Origin: Triatoma infestans
Taxonomy: Eukaryota > Arthropoda > Insecta > Hemiptera > Reduviidae
DNA length: 64,000 nucleotides
Assembly: GCA_011037195.1 (NCBI GenBank)
Contig: JAAEAF010000374.1
Span: 62,001-126,000, forward strand
Direction of reading: 5' to 3'
The notes below the pieces were generated by a model. That model was not told where the DNA came from. It searched no databases and saw only the letters and a program-made list of their open reading frames with translations. Made by a program: the position numbers and the translations under genes. How positions within the stretch are numbered: position 1 is the stretch's first letter; each line of letters opens with the position of its first letter. Shown here piece after piece: positions 1-12,400 of the stretch.

Positions 1-931
1 TTCAACAAATATTGGTGTAAAAATTATTAAAGCTAAGAAGTAAAGATGAATATATATCTTGAGGGAGTATGCACAAGGGTGAAGCCGACTGTATGTTCAT
101 CAGCTCTTCAGCTTTGCTGTGTTTTCTAGATACCTTAAGTTAACAATAACATTAAAATACAAATGATAAACAAGTACAAGAATAATACAAATTCAGGCGA
201 ACTGAAAAAAATATTAATTAATTAGGTAAATACAATATATAAAAAAATATTAATATCATCTCATCAAAAGTAACTACGAATTCACTTGGTGATCTTGATT
301 TCTGCAAAATAAAATAAATTACAATTATTATTTAAATATACAATGCAATAATTACAAATATTAAAGCCGGAATAATTTTATGACTCGAAGTACGATAGTT
401 TAGTGCTGAAACAAAAATAATATGTCATTATTGCAACAACTTAATTAGATATAAACCTGATACATTTATTGTTACATATAACATTTACATGTGGTGTAGT
501 ATGTAAAGTTAAGAAGCGTGATAGACTGAGAATTATTTCAAGAGATTCTCTATTGTTGTGTTATGTATTGTGTGCGCGAGGTGGCACAGAAATTTTGTGG
601 CTAGTTACTAGGGATTTTAGTGAACTTAGCGATTAGTACTAAATTGGTGTGTTTGAGTACTAGTTGACAATTGAATGTTGAATTTAAGTGTTAGATACGT
701 GCGCAAATTAATGATTGCCCTGTAAGAATGTTTCTACAAGTATTCATTGGAAATTGCCTTTTAATTGCGAAAGTATGAATTCGCCAGAAAATTTGGAATT
801 TTTGACATTGTCCGCATGCAAATGAAGGGACGTGATGCCATAATTAGGTATTACTTGGTTAGTTAGGACTGATGGAAGCAGATATGATTGCCATGGTCAT
901 AATATCAGGTTTTCGAGAAAGCGACTGAGGG
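1..931. other. AT-rich sequence without recognised gene
   Basis: I see no exon or conserved domain. The block at 560-900 is less AT-rich and adjoins the gag remnant, so it may be downstream sequence of that retrotransposon, but no protease or polymerase motif is readable. Confidence 0.3.
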
Positions 932-1603
932 CTAACTCGTTTTGGGCTGTATTTGGAAACAATTTCGAGCCGTATGTCCAAATTTTGAACAATATTGGCA
1001 AGTGGGCCTATTTTGGAGGTTATTGCTAGTTTCGTTACCATTATTATGACTATACTGGGGTCTATCTGAATAAGGGTTAAATCGCGAATTGTTTGAATTA
1101 ATTCGAGGACTATGATTATTACTAGAATATTGATGATTATTATTATTGTTATAACGATTATTATTATATACCCTGCGATTGAAATTTTTTGGTACATTAA
1201 AATTGTTAGGCATTTTGCCAAAGTTAGTACGAGGTTTTGGTCTGAATTTGTTGGTGCAGTCCACGTCAAAATGTGGACCGGAACAATGGCGACAAGGTCT
1301 GTTCTTTATTACATTAAAAACTCTAGTTGGTTTTAATTGTGGCTTTTGACTTTTATTACGATGCGGGCATTCTCTGTGGAAATGCATTTGTCCACAGTAA
1401 CGACAAGGAGATGGGGGTGTGCTAGAATTTTTCGAAGTAACAGCGAAAACTGTGGGGTTTGTTTCAGAAGCCTGAACTTCTTTTAGGGCATTGGCATAGG
1501 AAAGTGCTTCATCTAATTTTTGAGGTAGCTTCGTTCGTACCTCATTACGAAGCGGTTGAGGAAGTGACTTCAGGAACGCATATGGTGTGGAGTTGTATTT
1601 GTA
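932..1603 (-). pseudogene. Ty3/gypsy-like Gag remnant with three zinc knuckles
   Basis: Read on the minus strand from about 1603 to the stop near 932. An in-frame segment resembling the end of a gypsy-type capsid region (FLKSLPQPLRNEV, then KLDEALSYANAL) is followed by three Cys-rich knuckles. The first two, CRYCGQMHFHREC and CRHCSGPHFDVDC, have C-x2-C-x3-H-x4-C spacing. The third, CQYCSKFGHTARNC, has the canonical C-x2-C-x4-H-x4-C spacing. Between the second and third is an Asn/Tyr/Arg-rich linker coded by ATT/TTA-type repeats. Gag knuckles bind the element's RNA in the particle. The N-terminal matrix/capsid part is missing and no pol is seen, so this is a broken copy. Confidence 0.7.
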
Positions 1604-1745
1604 GTAGTGGTAGCGTGTAGCACGAGCGTTTTAGTGAAAAGGGCTTATAAGTTTGTAAGTTTAAAAGAGAATGAAGTTTAGTAATAATTGAGAAGTCACC
1701 ACTGTTTTATATAATAAATATAATCTTTCAAATAATAACTACAAG
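1597..1745. repeat. LTR-like repeat adjoining the gag remnant
   Basis: Starts with GTAGTAGTGGTAGCGTG and continues through GGGCTTATAAGTTTG to AAATATAATC. The same order of motifs recurs at 31893-32030 with moderate similarity. Its position at the broken 5' edge of gag suggests a rearranged LTR. Its outer end could not be placed. Confidence 0.4.
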
Positions 1746-3774
1746 TTAATTGATTATTATAAGCTTATTTAAATATATTGTGAAACTGGCACTGATATTT
1801 AGAGAGCAATTCCTGAAGTGTCCTGTTTGAAGGTAGAGTTAAGACTCTTTACCCTTTTAAAGCTGATGGCTCTCTTCTTTTGAATTGCTCTCTCTCTCGC
1901 GGGGGAATTCACTTATACAAAAGAGTTGGCCTAACGGAATTTAGTGTCTTTGTTTTCTTAATAGCAATGACAGATTTAATATACCTGGTTCTAAAATACA
2001 CACTTTCTGAAGGTAAATTCACAGCACTAAAATAATTATAAAATATTAACAAAAATACAATTTTGGATACTATAAAATATTCAGAAACTTTAAACTATTA
2101 TTTTTCGATTTTGTCCTTCCACTACACACACCTATTGCAAAAAAATACTTATAGAACGGCAAAGTTTTTTGACACGGTCGGTATCGATCAGAGCAAACTG
2201 ACGTCGCTTAGTGAGCTCATTCTTATAGACTCACTAGCAGAGTAGTAGTTAGTAAAACCATATTTACTAAACAGTGACGAATGATCTTTTATTAGGCTTA
2301 AATTGAGTTAATTGTTTTGTTCTCATAATTAACTCAATCTCAAAAATTTTTTTATTCTCATAATGTGTATATGTGTGTGTTTTTTATTTATTTTACTTTA
2401 TTTTTATATGACTTGTCCTTGCTGATTGATTGGTACGCTGTGTTCTCTGCAACTCAACCTAGTTGAGCAGCCCCCGCTTAGTTTTTTAAAAATAAAGTGT
2501 ATCTCTCTGACAGGAAGTTAAGTGCCACTTTTACACACCCGAATTCAGATGAACCCAAAATATTGAATAAAATATTAAAAATAAAAGAATTAGTTGGACT
2601 GGTGAATGGTTCGTGTAGAGGAATCGTTTATTGTGATTCCTATGGTATGTAGTAGATGTCTTGAAGAGGGCGGAAGTTAGTTTAGAGATTTTTGGAAGTT
2701 AGTGCTCGAATTATTGACACTGAATTTATAAAAATAGACTGTATTTGTACAATAATTTAAACGTGAGTGATGGTAACTATTAACAAGAAATACTTAGAAA
2801 TAAATAGGAGATAAATAACTAATAATTTAGAATTATTAAAATAAATGAACTAAGATGCACAACAAAGGAAATAAGTATAAATAAAAACTGTATAGGACGC
2901 GGAACTGCTGCTCGTATAATGATCTTGAAGACGTACTGAAGTATAATCATCCCCCCTTCCAATGGGGCGAAGTTTATATCAGTGTTAGCAACACTCACAC
3001 CAAGACATCTGTCCTAGTGTGCGACCTTGGTTAGTTCGGTGACCAGCGATTTAGGTCAGTGGCCAGCTTATCGGTGCTTGCTTTGGTGTAAAGTATTGAC
3101 CCTTGGTTTTGTTTGTTTGGCCACGGCCTTGTCTTGAAGACAACGGCCGACTATGCCACTAGTTATAAATTATGCTTTCTTTTGTTATGTGTTATGAAGG
3201 TTTGACATTGCTAAGACCTTGCCATGTCATTACATTCGCATTATTAAGAAAATACGAATTGTTGAGTGAAATTCGGATGAATTACTGAAAAAGATTAGCA
3301 GAAAATGTAATAACCGCAGTTACGGTTTAGAGTTTACAAATATAGTAACATAACTTGTTCTCTATAGTTATTTAAATAATAATTATTTGAATTTCCCAAA
3401 GTGCCCGAAATTGCAGATTAATAATTAAAATTAAGTCAGATATGTTGAACTATACTTATTAAAAAACCTTGGGTACCAGATTCCTTGGTTTACTGCCCTT
3501 TGTGCAATATGTATACCATATAGGGGACTTACATCATTTTTTTAACAGAATCCACTGGATTGGCACTGGATATCGGCAGCCATACTTAGAGAATGTGTTA
3601 ACCACAAGTGAATAATTTTTAGAGTTAATCAATGGTAAAAACTGGCTCGAGCTTGCATCTTATATAAATATAGGGAAGGAAAGATCAGCAAGATTACCTT
3701 CTAGAAAGAGTTACTTGTTTCCGTAGTATCACCAACGATTTCATGCTACTGATCTCTAATGCCTTATTCGCCGT
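1746..3774. other. Intergenic, no gene seen
   Basis: Mostly AT-rich. 1800-1925, 2905-3190 and 3470-3700 are more complex and may be decayed retrotransposon sequence. A 60-codon open frame at 2063-2245 has no recognisable domain and I do not call it a gene. Confidence 0.3.
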
Positions 3775-4230
3775 CTTCTGATTCCCATATGACGGAGATC
3801 CTGCTCAGTGTCTACCAGCCATCTTAGCTTGGAACATCCTCTTTGTCTCTGATCTCCCTGCTTGCCATAAAATCATTCTCTTGAGAAGTCTATAGTTCCG
3901 CATTCTTTCAACATATCCCCCTATCCACCAAAGTCTCACTTTTTTAAAATTGATCAGCAAATTCTCTTCAGGAAAAAAAACAGCTTGATACAGTTCCTCA
4001 TTTTTTTTTTCAAGGCAAAGTTTTCATTTTCATAATTAGGACCAAATAAGGTTTTCCTCAAAACCTTTCCGCTCCCATATAAACAACTTTTATTTCACTT
4101 TCCCTGGTTAGAACCCCAGGTCTCACACTAGCATAATATGTAAATCACTGGTCGAATAATTGTCTTGTTTTGCTTTTCACGACAGACTTCTGAATCGGAG
4201 CAACTTTTGTAAGGCAAACATAAACCGGTT
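3775..4230 (-). pseudogene. LINE reverse-transcriptase C-terminal fragment
   Basis: On the minus strand, with frameshifts, it reads the post-RT signature of non-LTR elements: VRPGVLTRESEIK, then a FGPNYENENFALKK segment, then VERMRNYRLLKRM. These match the usual order 'RPVLLYGSETW...FGP...RWIGHVERM'. Multiple frame breaks make it non-functional. It is the same kind of element as 13514-14390 and 38640-39842. Confidence 0.6.
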
Positions 4231-4348
4231 AATTCGCATTATGATCATTTGGTCAAGCCGTTAAATGAATGGGAAAAATAAAACGTAAGCAGTATTATTT
4301 TCTAATAAACTATTTATACTAATAATTATAAAGAAAAAAGTGTTTTAG

Positions 4349-4437
4349 CGAATGATCTGTGTGTGTGTGTGTGTGTGTGGGTATATGTGTGTGTGTGTGT
4401 GTGTGGGTGGGTGTATGTGTGTGTGTGTTTGTGTTTG
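4349..4437. repeat. (GT)n microsatellite
   Basis: Imperfect GT dinucleotide array with GGGT interruptions. It is followed by GGCTAGCATAACTCAAAAAT, the same neighbour that follows the GT array in the unclassified repeat at 27961-28040. It is therefore probably a remnant of that family. Confidence 0.85.
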
Positions 4438-4673
4438 GCTAGCATAACTCAAAAATCAATTATAGCAGAATACTGATGTTTGATTTAAGTAGTCAGCAGA
4501 TATTGTCACATTATATATTAAGTTATATTAGAATAGAAGCATTTGAAGAAAATCTGTGAACCGGGTAACTTTCCAAATTAGATTTCTCTGAGTTGTTTGG
4601 AATTTTTTCAGAGATAAACTGTCATTTCTATTTGAAAATCATGCTTCATAAAAATATGTAGATTCTAACCATT

Positions 4674-4705
4674 ATGATATTATTTTATTATTATTATATT
4701 AATTA

Positions 4706-4758
<53 letters not shown>

Positions 4759-4914
4759 TTATTATTATTAGTATTATATATTATTATTATTATTATTATT
4801 ATTATTTATATTATTATTATTATTATATATTATTATATTATTATTATATTATTAATATTTATTATTATTATTATTATTATATATTAGATTATTATTATTT
4901 ATTATTATTAGTCA

Positions 4915-4967
<53 letters not shown>

Positions 4968-5018
4968 TATTATTATTATATTATTATTATATTATATAGT
5001 ATTATGTATTATATATTA
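4674..5018. repeat. (TTA/ATT)n trinucleotide tract, about 340 bp
   Basis: Nearly pure TTA/ATT repeats with a few ATAT phase shifts. The open frame of Ile/Tyr/Leu codons through it is a by-product of the repeat. Confidence 0.97.
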
Positions 5019-5069
5019 ACCTAGTTGTCTATATGCATGGACCTAAGTCATATGGCTTTTCCTCAATTT

Positions 5070-5760
5070 CCTACTATTTCATCCACTAATTAGCCTCCTC
5101 CAGTAGTTTACCGGTCTCTCTGCAGATATCCTAAGATTTCCATTAACTCCAAACTTCCCAGGCTATCTCATAGCCTGAGGCCTTTCCAAACATACGAAAC
5201 CTAATACCAGCGAAACGTGCAGAATGACATAAATAGTGATATACGGTTTTCCTTGCTCCATCATCACAATTCTGATGACATATGGGACTGGACTTCCTCC
5301 CTATTTTATGAAAATGACTGGCATCTGTGTCCAGTCACTCACTTTGCTACTAATGTTCTCAATCTTAATCTACTCAGGGAGAGAAGAGATAATCCGAAAC
5401 CCGCTGCTTAGTACCTTTGATGAATTTTTTGACCTGGAAGTATCCCGGCTTGTCCTTCTCCCCAATGCTTCTCCAATATTCTCGTCTCGTCCAAGTTTAA
5501 TCAAACACTATCGCAAAACCGCTTAGTGACGGGCAACGCTGGCTCAGGATCACAAAAAGGTAAAGAGGAACCCTCTCTACCCAGCCTTCTATTCCCGTAT
5601 CACCGGGAACCCAGAAGAGCTGCACTTTGCCGCTCTGAGGTAGGGTATAAAGCCTTCTCCTGCAATCGCCTATCAATTTCAAACTCCAACACGGGTTGCT
5701 CAAAATTCTCAGAGCAGCCTATCAGTGAATATCCGGACCTCTTTAATTTCTCCCGGCCAC
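5070..5760 (-). pseudogene. R1/Jockey-type LINE 3' remnant (RNase H and C-terminus)
   Basis: Minus-strand reading includes VQLFWVPGDTGIEG, matching the RNase H motif W-V-P-G-H-x-G-I-x-G-N-E with the His replaced by Asp. The lower half is clearly homologous at nucleotide level to 41365-41640. Shared text includes TGACATAAATAGTGATA, CCATCATCACA and CATATGGGAC. Stops and frame shifts show a decayed copy. Confidence 0.65.
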
Positions 5761-5774
5761 ACTCCTATTAGGCA

Positions 5775-6472
5775 AGAAGCATTCAATGATAACAATGATC
5801 TCAGTCAGATTCTAACTATAATTCTACCTGCTTATGAAGACAAAAAAATTTAGACATAATCCTGAGCTTCAAAGTGAAATAAAAAGCCAAACTAGAAAAA
5901 TCAGAATTAAAAGAAAACTTCCGAAATTAAAATCAATTGTAAAAATTTCCATATTTGATTTAATGTTTTTCATCGAATTAATTCCCAGATACGCAGATAC
6001 GTTGACCTGTATAAAATATTGTTTAAATAAATAGAATATCGTAACAAGGTATTAAATTGTAACCACTTCATATTTAATAAAGATATATATATATATGTAG
6101 GAAGAGAGAGAAAAAGAGGAATTTTAGCTGGTTTGTTTGTGTGTGGGAGGAGGTAGGGACCAATAAGGGTCCTATTTCATTTAAATCATGGATTACCGTA
6201 CCGATCTTTTATATACATAATATATATATATGTATGTATCTAGTATATAGGTTTGTTATTTAGGATTAAAATAAATGGTTATGTTACGTTAGTGAGTTTG
6301 TGTTTATGGGTTTGTATGGTAGAGAGGAATTATAAGCGAACATTTCACCAAGGATTTATATAGAATTTTCAGTACAATTTATCTGTTGATTTATGTGTAA
6401 ACTTTTAGCACTTATACTTCTTGCTATTAACTAAATTCAGCTTTGTATTGTTATTAATAACAATATATTATA
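5775..6472. other. AT-rich spacer without gene
   Basis: Contains a short (AT)n tract near 6085 and another near 6220. No domain is readable in the 66-codon Lys-rich open frame at 5834-6034. Confidence 0.3.
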
Positions 6473-6728
6473 TAGGGAGGGGAATAGCTAAGTGGTTAGC
6501 GTACTGGACTCCCACGCGGAGAACCCGGGTTCGAGTCCAGCAGTACCTTAGATTTTTTCTTCCTAGGAAACCCTTACAGCTCATTGTCCGATGATAGACA
6601 ATGTTGTCTATGACGAGAGAACACTATCCGGAGGCCGTGCAGTGCACTGAGAAGGCCCCGGGCACCAATGACGCGCCCAGAAGATTTTGACGCGCTTTAA
6701 ATTAAAAAAAAAATATATATATATATAT
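6473..6728 (+). mobile_element. tRNA-headed SINE, family 1 (most complete plus-strand copy)
   Basis: The head holds a perfect A box (TAGCTAAGTGG) and B box (GGTTCGAGTCC), the RNA polymerase III internal promoter. The body has a structured core with repeated GACAATGTTGTC/GAACACTATC and CAGTGCACTGAGAAGGC, then ACGCGCTTTAAATT and an A-rich/(AT)n tail. Related copies lie at 10917-11071 (+), 18445-18640 (-), 22480-22720 (-), 29421-29648 (-), 40365-40450 (+) and 43521-43770 (+). It would depend on a LINE for mobility. It is not a working tRNA because the acceptor and anticodon stems do not fold. Confidence 0.85.
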
Positions 6729-7102
6729 TGTAATAAATGTTTGTAATTGTGTGTTAATCTTAAAAGAATTGTTTTTTTTATAAACAACTATACTGAGAAG
6801 CAAAATTTATGGCCACCTTAGATAAAAAAAAATTTGTTATCACCCATAAAAATAGGAAATCATCATAATTTTGGGCGCATGTATTGAAGTTGTTCGGGAT
6901 TATATGAACAAGTTTCCAGTGATTAGTGTGGAGAATTAAAACATAAACAATTCGTTGAATTGTGTTGAATTGTTGAATACTGTTTGTATTCTTAAATAAA
7001 CTTCGATCATAATTCCATAAATTAAACATGTACCGTCTTGTTTTTCTTTCTAATTTCAAATCAGTTCACTTTAACATTTACAGTGTATCACCTCTTTGTT
7101 TT

Positions 7103-8128
7103 AAAAAAAAAAAATCTGGTGCGAAACACTCACACAAGTTTCTCTTACTCCAGTTCTCAAAATTATAATTGACAAATTTTGTAGTTAGGGTACCACATTT
7201 AATGAAATTCGTCGAAAACTGAAAAACTGAGCAGTAAAAGCGCACTTCCTGTTTACTAAATTTCATAAAACTCGGAATTTTGGCCATCTATTTATTTCTA
7301 ATTAATTTTGTTTGGATGATAGAATTGTATAATCAACTATGGTAGTATTTTAGAGAAAAAACATAACCCCACCCCTCCCCTAAAAGTACCCTTAAATGAA
7401 TTTTCTCAGAGAATGTTTTAAATAAAAGTTGTAAATCTTTGTATGTTTAGTTTATATAGGAAGTTTCAAGAAAATCGTCGGAGCCATTTTTAAGAAAATC
7501 TCGAAAAGGTGAAAGAAATCATTTAGTAAAGTGGTAAAGTAAACGCACTTCCGGTTATTCGATTTTTTCAAACTCGGAATTTCAACAACATATTTAATTC
7601 TTATTAACATTATTTAGATGACAGAATTGTCTAATAAACTGAAACAGCACTTTAAATGGTAACCTAACCCCACCTCTCCCCCAAAAGAGCCCTTAAATGC
7701 ATTTTCCTGGAGAAATGTTTCAAATAAAAGTTGTAGCTCTTTGTATGTGTAACTGATGTTCCAAGTTTAAAGAAAATCGTCGGAGCCATTTTTGAGAAAA
7801 TTGCAAAAAGTAAAAAAAAAACTAGTAATGTGGTACTTTCGGTTGAGTAATTTTGACAGATAACGTACTGTCAGATCACATGGTGATACCTAAACGGAAT
7901 AGCAAGTCTCAACTTTCTACGGTTTTTCGTTTTTGAGCTATGCTGTTCTCATACATACATACACACAGTCACACACACACAACACACAAAACATTTGCTA
8001 AAAACCACTTTTTTAAACTCAGAGGAGGACCTCAAAACGGATATTTCCAGTGAAAACTCGATATCGAAAATTTGACACGATTACAATACTTCCTCTTACT
8101 AAGCGTAAGAGAAAGTAAAAATGGTTTT
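7103..8128 (+). repeat. Unclassified interspersed repeat of about 1.05 kb with internal 300-bp modules
   Basis: One end reads TCTGGTGCGAAACACTCACA then TTCTCTTACTCC; the other reads CTTCCTCTTACTAAGCG then TAAGAGAAAG. Between them a unit of about 300 bp occurs at least twice, marked by CGCACTTCC(T/G)G, ACCCCACC(T/C)CTCCC, AAATAAAAGTTGTA and ATCGTCGGAGCCATTTTT. The last module runs into a CA/ACAC microsatellite and AACCACTTTTTTAAACTCAG. It is non-coding in all frames. An inverted full copy lies at 27833-28893 and partial copies lie elsewhere in the window. Confidence 0.8.
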
Positions 8129-9421
8129 AAATTCCCAAAATAATCGCGTTGTTAGAAGATGGAATGGAGTCAAGCTTATGTTTCGTTAGCATTAAATATT
8201 CTACGAACTACACCTAAAAGGGCCTTCCATCGTTACCAGGAGACGGGAAGCTTTACAGAGATTAACAAATTTAGTCTTTGGTGCTTTATATGTATTGTAC
8301 TCGTAATATTAACTCGTATTTATGCATACTCTAGTCTGTACAAGGAAGGAACAATGTTATGCGAGCCCGCTCAAAAACGCTAATAGATAGTGCGAATATT
8401 AACCTCTTATACTGGTCAATAACACCTCCCTCTTAAATATTGTACTCTAAATTTAAGTTAGTTCATCTCCAACAATAGGAAGCGTCAGTAACCGGCAAGA
8501 TTACTTGCGCTAATAAATTACATTATTAAAAAGTTTGGCAAAAAAACTATATTTGTCCGATATTTCGCATCAGCTTGCCGTACTTAACACTGTTGTTAAT
8601 TTCTCTTTGAGAGAGATCCCCCGCTAAGGAGACAAATTATGAACATAGTAACTTCCCATATACCTTTGACGTATCCTTAACTTCCTTACCCTACAGTCAC
8701 ATATAGACCAATTGCGAAGAAGAAGATAAAATAGCTAAGCTAATTATACCACTTACGCATTTGTATATATCTATTTTATTATAAAGAAATACAGTTCACT
8801 TCAATTATTTTAATTAATAGGCCTTGTTTGTAAGTACCCTTCACTTAAAAGGTTGCGCTAACATTTCTTTTGTAACTAGCTCGATTAGAGTCCCCGCTAC
8901 ATATTGTTTAGTCGACAGGGCCAAATAAACGCCAGCAACATTTAATGTTACGAATACGTAATCGTCCATTCCCTTCCACTACTCTGAAAAAGCTAATCAG
9001 CGATTGCAGCAGGTATATCAAGTAAATGTAAACATTCTGATTTTGAGGCCCTAGATGGCTAGCCTTAGTGGCCCAACTACGGCCAAAGCATAAGACGGCT
9101 CTTTCAAATTTCATCAGACAACACATTAATTAGCCGAGAAATTGGGGGGAAAGTTCTGTGTTCAGATGAAGCTTGCGGATCCTCTTGGCAGTGCATTAGG
9201 CCATTAGGCCGTTTGGAGAAGATGTGGAGAGCTATATGCTGTTGCAATATAGTGGAATATGTTATGTAATGGTGGAGGAGTTACACTTGAAATGGGATTA
9301 ATTTGGAAGCTCAGACTTGATTTCTCAAAAAAAAAGTCGTTTTATAATGTTGAGAGTTTTACACAAATTTGTTGACAACTGCTTTCACTATACAATTAAT
9401 AACTTACTCTTCTGTTTGCAG
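8129..9421. other. Sequence upstream of exon 1, probably intron
   Basis: Exon 1 starts inside a codon, so this should be intronic. I see no exon or classified repeat. Open frames of 72-78 codons here lack recognisable domains. Confidence 0.35.
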
Positions 9422-9492
9422 GACCACCAGGTATACCTGGAAAACGGGGTAAAAGAGGCAAAAAAGGTGATGCTGGAGAACCTGGTCCAGCG
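9422..9492 (+). CDS. Collagen exon 1 (first seen)
   Basis: The acceptor follows a pyrimidine-rich tract ending TTTGCAG, and the donor is GTAAGT. The exon starts with the last two bases of a split Gly codon, so at least one upstream exon ending in phase 1 must exist. It encodes 24 residues of unbroken Gly-X-Y. A strongly basic run, [10 protein letters not shown], sits in the middle and is followed by GDAGEPGPA. Such Lys/Arg-rich triplets in collagens often bind heparan sulphate; that role here is inference. No upstream exon was found in positions 1-9421. Confidence 0.9.
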
Positions 9493-12400
9493 GTAAGTAA
9501 TGTACAAATTTGATCCTAGTAATATTTCCTTAATCGTAATAGAATTATTGAAATTTTTCTTATGTTTTTGTAATGGTGGCTTTTTAAAAACTGTGCTTTG
9601 GATATTTTGTATTATACAAAACATGTTTATTCGTATAAAAAAATAAAAAAGTTATATAATTATATTAATAATTTGTATAAGTAGTACTTAGTGGTATTCA
9701 TGTGTTTGTTGAAAATTCTTGGATTCACATTTGGAATAATGAATACATAAAAAATATGAACAAATTTCATGGGTGTTTATTTAATGTGTTATGAATTTAT
9801 TTGTTTTGGTTGAAGAAATAGACACAAATTTGTATGGTGGTGAGGACTGACGTAGGTGTTGGTTTTAATGGAGGTGATGTTGATAAGTAAAACTTTACAG
9901 GGTAGTCACCTTGGTTTATATGGAACCGTTAAAAAAGTTTAGTAAAAAGATTTAAAATTAAGAAATAATTATTTGTGGAATATAAAAACAAAAAAGTATT
10001 ATTTATATTTTATTACCTTATTTATAGATTCCCCTACTTAGTTTATAAAGCTCATACAAATATTGAATTGAAATTAATAAATAAAATAAAGAATTCAAAT
10101 CTTAACCCCCCCCCCTCTTCTTTTTGCAAGCGATCTTTGGATACAATTTTTTTCTAAGCCATTGAAGGGAGTTTCTGCCATTTTATAGCGAACAGCCCAA
10201 TATATGAAGACATAGTGAAATGGCTTTCATCTGCGATAATATAAAGAGGTGTTCAGCAGCTATGCCAGTTCTGTGTGATGATGCTGAGGAAAGTCCGTGT
10301 CCTTGGGAATGTTTATGGAAAGCAAGCTACTGCTAGACTCTTGGAAGGTTCTGAAGGAATCGCTTATTTAAATCAAGAAAGGACGCCTTAGCAATAACTC
10401 TTCATTTTGTCAAGAAGCCTTTTTTTTTCTGCTAGTGGCATTGACAGATTCGATTGGCTAGCCTTATCTGCTTCAAAAATTGCCGCTACCTTTTTGCGTC
10501 ATATAAAGACTTCATGGTTTTCCAAATTCGTGCTACAGGCAATAGCCGCGATTAATATTTGATCTATCCCGTGGTGATTTCAAAGTATTGAACCAGGATG
10601 AAGAATAAAAGTAGGAAGCTGAAAATAGTTCAAGCATATAATGTAATGGATGAAACTAACTCTCTGTTACAAGGTTTCACTTCTTACAAGTGCGGCTTTC
10701 CTCTTGGTCTTCTTCCGTCCACTCATTTTGCCAGTCAATTCTCATCCATTCTAACTATCTGACCATAGTTTGTTTTTCTCTAGGGTCGTTTGCGCTCTGG
10801 CGTGATGTCTAGGCTGGCTCCGATGGCAACGTTCCTCATCTTATCTTTCTCTGGATTTTTCCCTCCATTTGGCGCAAACAGCTCATTTCTGCGATTAATC
10901 TGACTTTTACATAAACTTGTCCTAGGAGCCCCTACAGCTCACTGTCCGGTGATGGACAGTGTTGTCTGTCACGGGAGAACACTGTCTGGAGGCCGGCAGT
11001 GCACTGAGAAGGCTCCGGACGCAAATGATCACAGATATTGAGACGCCTTAAATTAAAAAAAAAAAAAAAAATTGTTAAGATTAAGACTCGCTTGTGTAAG
11101 TTAAGATCCGGACATGGATCGATTTGTAGATTGCTTCTTTGTCTTTTTTGTTAACTCTCTTTTTTGAGAGGAAACGTCTTTGAGTGCCTGGAACAACTTT
11201 TAAAATAATAAGAAAATATGTTTGAGCAATTAGACTAGAATAGATGCGGGAGGGGGGGGAGCCTCATTCCACTGCGACCTACAAATTGAGGTCTATTGTG
11301 GATCCCCTTAAGTTACAGAACAGCCCCCAGCTTTGCCCTCCTAATCAATCCTAGCAAAGCTGAGAGCGGCTCCGTCATGAAGCTTTCAGCTTCGGGATTG
11401 CCCGTCCCCAATTGAAGAAACCTAATCCTCGCCTGGCCGGCGCACTCACAAAGGATGTGCGCCGGGATCTCCTCCTCTACCTTGCAGAATCGGCATACCG
11501 CACTATCCGCAAGTTGTAGGTGGTGCATGTGTCTATTCAGCCTACAATGCCCTGTTAGTAGACCCACAATTAACCTTATATCCCTTCGGGTTTGGCTCAG
11601 TAGGTCTTTGGTAAATTTAGGCAAATGTCTTTTAATGAAGAGCTTTGCCTGCCTCTGTCCTGGTGTTCCCTCCCACCAACGCAGACGCTGATCTTCTATC
11701 CACCCCTTGATAGAAGTTTGAATGAGGCTCCTGGACAAGCCGCAGAAGGGTTCGGGGCCTACAAAGGTATCCTGCGAGCCCTCCCTCGCTAGGGCATCCG
11801 CCCTCTCATTGCCCAGGAACCCCGCATGTCCCGGCACCCAGGCGAGTATCAGTTTATTCCGAGTACCCACCTCGGTGAGGGCAAGTAGGCAGTCCCACAC
11901 CAGTCTTGAGACTATTTGGTGTGAGGAAAGTGCCTTCAGGGCTGCCTGACTGTCGGAGCATATGGCCACTCTTCTACCCACTATCCTTGAGCTAACCAAG
12001 AAAAAGAAAAATTAATAAAGAAAACTAATGACGAAATAAAAAACCATGGCGCAACAGCCCATGAAGGGCCAAGGCTTGCCAGATGGCGATTTGGATGGCA
12101 GGCGTATGGTAAGCACCCGCAGTTCACACGCCGTTTAGTTCCGGCCTTCGCTACCTAGGGCGCTACTAACTGTAGCTTCTCACTTTTTATCACGATGCTG
12201 GGTCAACACAGACTTTGACCTCACGGGAATCGAACTCTGAATTCTCGCACGAAAGGCGTGTGCGCTAGCCACTAGATCAACGCTTGAGGACGACTAAAAA
12301 AATAAATAAATAAATGTGAATTCAAGAATAACTTATCATATCTTATTTTATTTTCTTTGAAAAAGTAGAATTATTATTTTAATACATAATATTTGAAATA

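Noticed and set aside
2063..2245. 60-codon open frame
   Set aside because: No recognisable domain, length expected by chance in this composition, no splice or promoter support.
4674..5024. 116-codon open frame of Ile/Tyr/Leu
   Set aside because: It is the translation of a (TTA/ATT)n microsatellite and has no protein-like composition.
6481..6539. tRNA gene
   Set aside because: A and B boxes are present, but acceptor and anticodon stems do not pair and a SINE body follows; several dispersed copies exist.
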